In this document: positions 26,816-32,791 of the stretch, in pieces
Layout of the letters: each line of letters opens with the position of its first letter
Numbering within the stretch: the stretch's first letter is position 1
From: an uncultured Clostridia bacterium
GTDB taxonomy: Bacteria > Bacillota > Clostridia > Christensenellales > Aristaeellaceae
NCBI GenBank assembly: GCA_947600345.1
Contig: CANQGC010000002.1
Location: forward strand, 1-32,791
Reading direction: 5' to 3'
DNA length: 32,791 nucleotides
Program-made: the position numbers and the translations under genes
The notes under the pieces: generated by a model
Seen by the model: only the letters and a program-made list of their open reading frames with translations
What the model was told of the DNA's origin: nothing
The model's database searches: none

Positions 26816-28093
26816 ATGAAGAAGTTTCTTGCAATCCTGCTGACCGCGATGCTCTGCCTGGGCGCGCTGGGCGGATTCTCCGCGCTGGCCGAGGGCACCC
26901 GCACGATCACGATGCTGACCGACACCGACATGTCCATGGACGGCTTCAACGCCGTGGCCGCGCTGGCGGAGGAGAAGCTGGGCATCCACGTCGAGGTCGA
27001 GTTCCGCGTGGGCGGCGCCGAGGGCGACAACATCGTCAAGACCCGCCTGGGCTCTGGCACGATGGCCGACATTCTGGCCTACAACTCCGGCTCCCTGCTC
27101 AACGCGCTGAACCCGGCGCAGTACCTGGCGCCGCTGAACGATCAGCCCTTCGCGGAGCGCCTGGACGACACCTACGCCTCCTCCGTGACGGTGGACGGCA
27201 AGCTCTACGGCGTGCCGATCACCTCCACCCAGGCCGGCGCGGTGGTCTACAACCGCGAGGTCTATGAGAAGTACGGCCTGGAAGTGCCCAAGACCTGGGA
27301 TGAGTTCATCGCCAACTGCCAGAAGATCAAGGACGAGGGCGGCATCGCGATGATCGGCGGCTTCGGCGACAGCTGGACCTCTCAGGTGCTGTTCCTGGGC
27401 GACCACTACAACGTGCTGGCGCAGGAGCCCGACTTCACCAAGAACTTCGAGGCCGGCACCGCCAAGTACGCTACCACCCCGGCGGCCACCCGCTCCTTCG
27501 AGAAGTACGAGGATCTCGTGGAGTTCTATGATCCCGCGTACCTGGCCGACACCTATGACAACGCGGTGGATAAGATCGCCTACGGCGACGGCGCGCACTG
27601 GATCATCCTGACCCAGGTGCTGTCCAACATCTACTCGCTGGAGGGCAAGGAAGTCGTGGACAACCTGGGCGTCTTCGGCATCCCCGCCGACGAGGGCGAG
27701 ACCGGCCTGACCGTCTGGATGCCCACCTCCATGTACGCCAACAAGGACAGCGAGAACCTGGACACCGTCATGGAGTTCTTCGACTTTTACACCAGCAAAG
27801 AGGCGCTGGACGCCTACGTCTCCGCCCAGCTGCCCGACGGCCCCTTCTGCATCAAGGGCTACGAGCTGCCCGACACCGCCTATCGTCCGGTCGCCGAGGA
27901 CATGCAGGCCTACTTCGACGCGGGCCTGACCCACGTGGCCATGGAGTTCGAGACCGCCGTCAAGGGCGCGAACTGCATGCAGATCTGCGTGGAGGTCGGC
28001 TCCGGCCAGGTCACCGGCGCGGAGGCCGCCCAGATGTACGACGACGACTGCAAGCTCCAGGCGACGCAGCTCGGCATCGAGTGGCCCGAATAA
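26816..28093 (+). CDS. ABC transporter extracellular sugar-binding protein (CUT1 family)
   Basis: Signal peptide MKKFLAILLTAMLCLGALGGFSALA; DGKLYGVPITSTQAGAVVYNREVYEKYGLEVPKTWDEFIANCQKIKDEG. Confidence 0.92.
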   Translation: MKKFLAILLTAMLCLGALGGFSALAEGTRTITMLTDTDMSMDGFNAVAALAEEKLGIHVEVEFRVGGAEGDNIVKTRLGSGTMADILAYNSGSLLNALNPAQYLAPLNDQPFAERLDDTYASSVTVDGKLYGVPITSTQAGAVVYNREVYEKYGLEVPKTWDEFIANCQKIKDEGGIAMIGGFGDSWTSQVLFLGDHYNVLAQEPDFTKNFEAGTAKYATTPAATRSFEKYEDLVEFYDPAYLADTYDNAVDKIAYGDGAHWIILTQVLSNIYSLEGKEVVDNLGVFGIPADEGETGLTVWMPTSMYANKDSENLDTVMEFFDFYTSKEALDAYVSAQLPDGPFCIKGYELPDTAYRPVAEDMQAYFDAGLTHVAMEFETAVKGANCMQICVEVGSGQVTGAEAAQMYDDDCKLQATQLGIEWPE

Positions 28094-28114
28094 TCTTCCT
28101 GCGAATCGTCAACC

Positions 28115-28138
28115 GTCAGCCGCCTTCGGGCGGCTGAC
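28115..28138 (+). other. Intercistronic UUCG-tetraloop stem-loop
   Basis: GTCAGCCGCC-TTCG-GGCGGCTGAC, perfect 10-bp stem, no U tract. Confidence 0.85.
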
Positions 28139-28165
28139 ATTCCAATGCGCAAGGGGGATGAGAAC

Positions 28166-29050
28166 ATGCAAAAAGCAGTCAAGCCGAGGGCGCGGACGGG
28201 GGACAGCATCTATTCCTATTGGTTCCTGGTTCCCGCGTTCGTGATCTTCATCGTATTCTTTATCGTGCCGATGGTCATATCGCTGTACTTCAGCATGACC
28301 GTGTGGGACTTCGAGAGCTCGCGCTTCGTGGGGTTGGACAACTTTAAAACCTTCCTATCCACCTACTCGATGAGCATCGGCATCAAAAACACCTTTATCT
28401 ACGCGATTCTGACCAGCGGCATCAAGGTGATCCTGGCCTTCTTCATCGCCGTGTTCCTGACCGGCAAGATCCGCTCGAAGAACATACTGCGCTCCATCGT
28501 GTTCTTCCCGAACCTGGTCTCGGCCATCGCCATCGGCATCGCCTTCAAGGCGCTGATGCACCCGACGAACGGCCTGATCAACCGGGGCCTGGCACTGCTG
28601 GGCATCAGCGGGCCGGACTGGCTGGGCAACCGCAACATCGCGCTTTACTCGGTGATCTTCACCGACATATGGAAGGGCCTGTCCATCGCGACGGTCATCT
28701 ACATCGCCGGCATCACGTCCATCGACCAGAGCTACTACGAGGCGGCCGAGATCGACGGCGCCACCGGCTGGCAGAAGATTCGCTACGTGACGCTGCCGCT
28801 GACGGCGTCCTCGCGCAACACGGTCATCATACTCTCGTTCATCGGCGGCCTGCGCTCCTTCGAGCTGATCTGGACGATGACGGGCGGCGGCCCGGGCTTC
28901 GCCACCGACGTGCTGGCGTCCATCATCTACAAGCAGTACGCGCAGGGCTACTACGGCCTGTCCACGGCGGGCAACGTCATCATGCTGGCGCTCACCGCGA
29001 TACTGGCCTTCCCGCTCCAGGCGTTCCTGAATCGGAAGGAGGGGAAGTAG
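28166..29050 (+). CDS. Carbohydrate ABC transporter permease (MalF/UgpA type)
   Basis: SYWFLVPAFVIFIVFFIVPMVISLYFSMTVWD...FVGLDNFKTFL...EAAEIDGATGWQKIRYVTLPL; ATG 28166 preceded by GGGGGATGAGAAC. Confidence 0.92.
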   Translation: MQKAVKPRARTGDSIYSYWFLVPAFVIFIVFFIVPMVISLYFSMTVWDFESSRFVGLDNFKTFLSTYSMSIGIKNTFIYAILTSGIKVILAFFIAVFLTGKIRSKNILRSIVFFPNLVSAIAIGIAFKALMHPTNGLINRGLALLGISGPDWLGNRNIALYSVIFTDIWKGLSIATVIYIAGITSIDQSYYEAAEIDGATGWQKIRYVTLPLTASSRNTVIILSFIGGLRSFELIWTMTGGGPGFATDVLASIIYKQYAQGYYGLSTAGNVIMLALTAILAFPLQAFLNRKEGK

Positions 29051-29051
29051 C

Positions 29052-29882
29052 ATGAAGGAGAGAAGCATCAAGCGCACCATCGCGGAGATCATCGCCTGGT
29101 TCGTGGCGCTGGTCGTGTTCATACTGCCGTTTTTGTTCATGCTGCTCAACTCGCTGAAGGATCGCCGCGGCGCGAACAAGTTGGCGCTGACGCTGCCGGA
29201 GACCTTCGAGTGGGGCAACTACTCCAAGGTGCTGACCGAGAACAACTTCCAGGTGCTGCGCGCCTTCAAGAACAGCTTCCTGCTGATGATCCTGAGCGTG
29301 GCGGTGCTGGTGATCTTCGGCGCGATGGCGGGCTATGTGCTCCAGCGCAGGAGTTCGAAGGTCACGGCCTTCGCCAGCACGCTGCTGATGATCGGCCTGA
29401 TGATCCCGGCGTCGATCCTGCCCACGATCTGGGTGCTGCAGGCGCTGCACATCTACCAGACGCTCTTCGCCATGGTGATGATCGAGGCCGCGCTGAACTT
29501 CCCGTTCACGATCATGCTGTTCCGGGGCTTCATGGACACCATCCCCAGGGAATTGGAGGAGGCGGCGATGATCGACGGCTGCAACAAGGGGCAGATCTTC
29601 TATAAGGTCGTGTTCCCGCTGCTCAAGCCGGTGACCTCCACGGTCATCATTCTGAACGCCGTTACGATCTTCAACGACTTCACCAACCCGCTGTACTTCT
29701 GGCCGGGCACGCAGAATACCACGGTGCAGCTGACGCTCTACACCTACCTGGGCCAGTATTCCAGCTCCTACAACATGCTGTTCGCGGACGTGATACTGAT
29801 CACGATCCCGATGCTGGTGCTGTTCCTGATCTTCAACAAGAAGATCATCGACGGCATGGTTGCCGGTGCTGTGAAGGGCTGA
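29052..29882 (+). CDS. Carbohydrate ABC transporter permease (MalG/UgpE type)
   Basis: FILPFLFMLLNSLKDRRGANKLALTLPETFEWGNY...EEAAMIDGCNKGQIFYKVVFPLLKPV; starts 1 nt after the upstream stop. Confidence 0.92.
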   Translation: MKERSIKRTIAEIIAWFVALVVFILPFLFMLLNSLKDRRGANKLALTLPETFEWGNYSKVLTENNFQVLRAFKNSFLLMILSVAVLVIFGAMAGYVLQRRSSKVTAFASTLLMIGLMIPASILPTIWVLQALHIYQTLFAMVMIEAALNFPFTIMLFRGFMDTIPRELEEAAMIDGCNKGQIFYKVVFPLLKPVTSTVIILNAVTIFNDFTNPLYFWPGTQNTTVQLTLYTYLGQYSSSYNMLFADVILITIPMLVLFLIFNKKIIDGMVAGAVKG

Positions 29883-29911
29883 CGGGCAAGCAAAATCCGA
29901 GGCAAAGGCAG

Positions 29912-29940
29912 AGGGCCGTTCCGATATGGAACGGCCCTTA
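29912..29940 (+). terminator. Terminator-like hairpin at the end of the ABC transporter operon
   Basis: AGGGCCGTTCC-GATAT-GGAACGGCCCT followed by TAAATT. Confidence 0.65.
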
Positions 29941-30013
29941 AATTGTGGGTTTTGGGGATGGCGCTGCGGTGGGTGGGGAAGGGAATGCGGGGCGTTCGGT
30001 TGCTCGTTTGGCT

Positions 30014-30233
30014 CGGAAAGCTTGCGCTTTCCGACCATAAACTCGCCTCGCTCCGGCCCGCGCTTGGGGGCGATGGAGCCTTGGTTCGTATTGCCGAAGC
30101 TTTGTCTTGTTTGCGCGGGCCGGAGGGGGAACGCTGGGCTCCGCCCAGACCCGGCGGGCGCTGCCCGGACCTGCTCAAGGGGCTTTGCCCCTTGAGAATC
30201 CTCACCAAGGAACCTGAGGTTCCTTGGATTCTC
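30014..30233. repeat. Dense cluster of intergenic palindromes/hairpins, possible dispersed repeat or structured RNA
   Basis: CGGAAAGC-TTGC-GCTTTCCG; CTCCGGCCCGCGC(49 nt)GCGCGGGCCGGAG; CTGGGC-TCC-GCCCAG; CGGGC-GCT-GCCCG; CTCAAGGGGC-TTT-GCCCCTTGAG; CCAAGGAACC-TGA-GGTTCCTTGG with outer GAGAAT/ATTCTC. Confidence 0.8.
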
Positions 30234-30243
30234 CCTTCTGGGG

Positions 30244-30687
30244 TTACGCGGTTTGGCCTTCGATGTAGTTCTTCAAAAACAGAATCGCCTGGCGGTAGCC
30301 CTCGAAGCCCAGGCCCATGTAGGTCTTGACGCAGGCCAGGCGGGCGTAGGAGATCTGCCGGAAGTCCTCGCGGGTGGAGACGTCCGAGATGTGCACCTCC
30401 ACGGCAGGCAGGCAGACGGCCTTCAGCGCGTCCAGGATTGCCACGCTGGTGTGGGTGTAGGCGGCGGGGTTGATCACGATGCCGTCGCAGTCGCCCATCG
30501 CGGCCTGGATCTTATCGACGATCGCGCCCTCGTGGTTGGACTGGAAGATTTCGACCTCGACGCCGGCCTCCTTCGCGGCGTCGCGCACCAGCGCCTCGAG
30601 CGCCTTGTAGTCCTGGCGGCCGTAGATGTTCGGCTCGCGCGTGCCCAGCAGGTTCAGGTTCGGCCCGTTAACGACGAGAAATTTCAT
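30244..30687 (-). CDS. aroQ: 3-dehydroquinate dehydratase, type II
   Basis: MKFLVVNGPNLNLLGTREPNIYG...FQSNHEGAIVDKI...GIVINPAAYTHTSVAILDAL...VEVHISDVSTREDFR. Confidence 0.97.
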   Translation of the reverse strand: MKFLVVNGPNLNLLGTREPNIYGRQDYKALEALVRDAAKEAGVEVEIFQSNHEGAIVDKIQAAMGDCDGIVINPAAYTHTSVAILDALKAVCLPAVEVHISDVSTREDFRQISYARLACVKTYMGLGFEGYRQAILFLKNYIEGQTA

Positions 30688-31903
30688 GGTACACCTCCAA
30701 CATCTTCTCTGCGGTCTTTTCGGGGATGCCGGTGCTCTCGACCCGCGCGTCGGCGAAGGCCAGGTACATCGGCAGGCGGACTTTGTACATCTCCTCCAGG
30801 GAGTTGCGCTGGGACAGCGGGCGGCCCTTCTTGGACAGCAGCGCCAAGTCGCGCTCCAGGAAGATCACCACGCCGTTCTGCTTGAGCAGGTTCAGGTTGC
30901 GGGGCTGGGTGATGCAGCCGCCGCCGGTGGCGACGACCAGCGAGCTGCGCTTGCAGGTGTCGGCGATGGCCCGCGTCTCCTCGTCCCGGAAGGCGGGCTC
31001 GTCGTGGGTCTCGAAGAACTCCGGGATCGTCATGCCGATGTTGGCCTCGATCACGTCGTCCAGGTCCACGAACTCCCGGCCGGTGCGCGCGGCGATGATC
31101 TCGCCCACGGTGGTCTTGCCGCAGCCGGGCATGCCGATGAGTATGATGTTCTGCGTCTGCGCGCGCAGCAGGGCGAGGATTTCGTCGGACTTTTCAGCGG
31201 GGATTTTGCTCCCGGTGAAGGTCTCCGACGCGGCGCGCGCCTGCTCCACCAGCATCACGAGGCCGGCCATGCAGGGGATGCCCCGCGCCATCGCGTCCTG
31301 GATCAGCCGCGTGCGGGCGGGATTGTAGATCACGTCCAGCACGGCCTCGAGCTTCGGAAGCCTTTCGATGTCCAGCGGGGCGACGTTCGTGTTCGGGTAC
31401 ATGCCCACCGGCGTGGTGTTGACCAACACGCTGGCGTCGGCGTGGCGCTCGAGGTTTTCGTAGTTGTCCGGCCCGCTGCGGGAGATGACGATCACCTCCG
31501 CCGCGCCGCGCGACTTCAGCACGTGCCGCGCGGTCAGCGAAGCGCCGCCGCTGCCCAGCACCAGCGCCTTCCTGCCGCGCAGGTCGACGCCCAGCCGGTC
31601 GAGCATGGCGCTGAAGCCGTCGGCGTCGGTGTTGTGGCCGAAGATTGTTCCGTCGGGGCGCTTCACCAGCGTGTTGACGCTGCCGATCTGCCGCGCGGCC
31701 TCGCTCAGCTCCGCGCAGTAGGGGATCACGTCCCGCTTGTAGGGGATGGTGACGTTCAGCGCGTCCCAGGGGCCGTTGCGCAGGAAATCGTCCAGCGCCT
31801 CCGGCTCCACCTCGAACAGGTCGTAGCTGTAGTCGGCCAGCATGGCGTGAATCTGGGGCGAGAAGCTGTGGCCGAGCACGCGGCCCAGAAGTCCGGCGCG
31901 CAT
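30668..31903 (-). CDS. aroEK: Bifunctional shikimate dehydrogenase / shikimate kinase (AroE-AroK fusion)
   Basis: AroE: GLLGRVLGHSFSPQIHAML, LNVTIPYKRDV, GSVNTLV, GHNTDADGF, LVLGSGGAS. AroK: IILIGMPGCGKTTVGEIIAARTGREFVDLDDVIE, VVATGGGC, RPLSQ. Confidence 0.95.
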   Translation of the reverse strand: MRAGLLGRVLGHSFSPQIHAMLADYSYDLFEVEPEALDDFLRNGPWDALNVTIPYKRDVIPYCAELSEAARQIGSVNTLVKRPDGTIFGHNTDADGFSAMLDRLGVDLRGRKALVLGSGGASLTARHVLKSRGAAEVIVISRSGPDNYENLERHADASVLVNTTPVGMYPNTNVAPLDIERLPKLEAVLDVIYNPARTRLIQDAMARGIPCMAGLVMLVEQARAASETFTGSKIPAEKSDEILALLRAQTQNIILIGMPGCGKTTVGEIIAARTGREFVDLDDVIEANIGMTIPEFFETHDEPAFRDEETRAIADTCKRSSLVVATGGGCITQPRNLNLLKQNGVVIFLERDLALLSKKGRPLSQRNSLEEMYKVRLPMYLAFADARVESTGIPEKTAEKMLEVYHEISRR

Positions 31904-31904
31904 G

Positions 31905-32791
31905 TCAAATCACCTCGGAGTAGCTGCCCAGGTAGCGGAACTCCTCGCTGATGGCGTCCAGATCGTCGATCATCTTGCCGAACTCGTCGGCGTAGACCGA
32001 CGTGCCCAGGTCGAAGTAGAACATGAACTGGAAGTCCCGCTCGGGGATGGGGCGGCTTTCGAGCTTGGTGATGTTGATGCCCAGCGCGTAGAAGCGCGAC
32101 AGCGCCCGGCACAGCGAGCCCGGCCGGTGGGGCAGCGTCATCATGATGCTGGTGCGGTCCGCACCGGGGTAGATCTCCAGGTTCTTGGAGATGCAGATGA
32201 AGCGCGTGTAGTTGTTGCCGCGATCCTGTATGTCGCCGTCCAGGCACTTGAGCCCGTAGAGCTCGGCGCAGCTGTGGGAGGAGATGGCGGCGATGTCGCT
32301 CCTGCCGGACTTCGCCACGTACTCCGCCGCCAGCGCGGTGTTCTCGAAGCGCGTGATCTTCACGTCCTTGCCGAACTTCTCCAGGTACCCTGCGCACTGG
32401 TCCAGCGCCTGCTGGTGGGAGATGATCTCCTTGATGTCCTCCTTCTTCGTGCCGGGCAGCACCAGCAGGTTGTGGTCCACTTTCAGCCGCGCGCTGCGCA
32501 CGATGTAGAAGTTGTGCCGGAGCATCAGGTCGTACACCTGCTTGACCGAGCCGGCGCTGGAGTTCTCGATGGGCAGGATTCCGTACTGGCAGAAGCCGCT
32601 GTCGATGGCGGAGAACACGCTGTCGAAGCTCTTGAAGTACATGATCTTCGGCGCGGAGAAGAAGCGCTCCGCCGCGAGCTGGGAGTAGGCGCCCTCGGTG
32701 CCCTGGCAGGCCACGAAGGCCGTGGAGGGGAACAGGCGCGGCGTGTTCTCGATGGCGGCGCGCACCCGCTCGCCCAGCGCGCTGCGCTCGC
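31905..32791 (-). CDS. pheA: Prephenate dehydratase with ACT domain; reading frame continues off the window edge, possibly a chorismate mutase-prephenate dehydratase fusion
   Basis: VACQGTEGAYSQLAAERFF...YGILPIENSSAGSVKQVYDLM...NNYTRFICISK; ACT region RTSIMMTLPHRPGSLCRALSRFYALGINITKLESRPIP. No stop before window end (upstream ERSALGERVRAAIE in frame); the GTG at 32765 is not necessarily the start. Confidence 0.93.
   Translation of the reverse strand, partial: ERSALGERVRAAIENTPRLFPSTAFVACQGTEGAYSQLAAERFFSAPKIMYFKSFDSVFSAIDSGFCQYGILPIENSSAGSVKQVYDLMLRHNFYIVRSARLKVDHNLLVLPGTKKEDIKEIISHQQALDQCAGYLEKFGKDVKITRFENTALAAEYVAKSGRSDIAAISSHSCAELYGLKCLDGDIQDRGNNYTRFICISKNLEIYPGADRTSIMMTLPHRPGSLCRALSRFYALGINITKLESRPIPERDFQFMFYFDLGTSVYADEFGKMIDDLDAISEEFRYLGSYSEVI

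Noticed and set aside
29943-30329. 128-aa plus-strand ORF in the hairpin cluster
   Set aside because: Runs through the palindromes and into the 3' end of aroQ in antisense; no RBS or domain. Better explained as non-coding repeat sequence.

Overview
The window is a 32.8 kb GC-rich chromosomal segment. A SpoIVB peptidase and the tilS-hpt-ftsH gene order suggest a spore-forming-lineage Firmicute (Clostridia-like). I saw no tRNA or rRNA genes, CRISPR arrays, or transposase or phage genes. Left to right it contains: the 3' end of a Na+-pumping decarboxylase beta subunit and a biotin-domain-less OadA-type carboxyltransferase (+); a CapA-like protein and a small membrane 'stub' protein (+); GlnRS (+); a BspA-type leucine-rich-repeat secreted protein with three internal modules (+); a VanW-ridA-prs group (-); a tilS-hpt-ftsH operon (-); spoIVB (+); a 1492-aa secreted protein (-) with a transglutaminase-like domain that appears catalytically dead, about 11 Ig-like repeats and a C-terminal NlpC/P60-like domain; an araD / GH78 rhamnosidase / CUT1 ABC transporter plant-sugar locus (+); and an aromatic amino acid cluster with prephenate dehydratase, an AroE-AroK fusion and AroQ (-). 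The observations I rate highest are the dead-transglutaminase / Ig / NlpC protein and a dense intergenic cluster of hairpins at about 30014-30233, which includes a perfect 13-bp inverted repeat. Other structure includes a terminator-like hairpin with no upstream gene near 23050, a UUCG intercistronic hairpin at 28115, and a cluster of TTGTGA/TTTCAC half-sites next to a consensus promoter at 26703-26780. All family assignments come from reading motifs in the translations; no searches were run.
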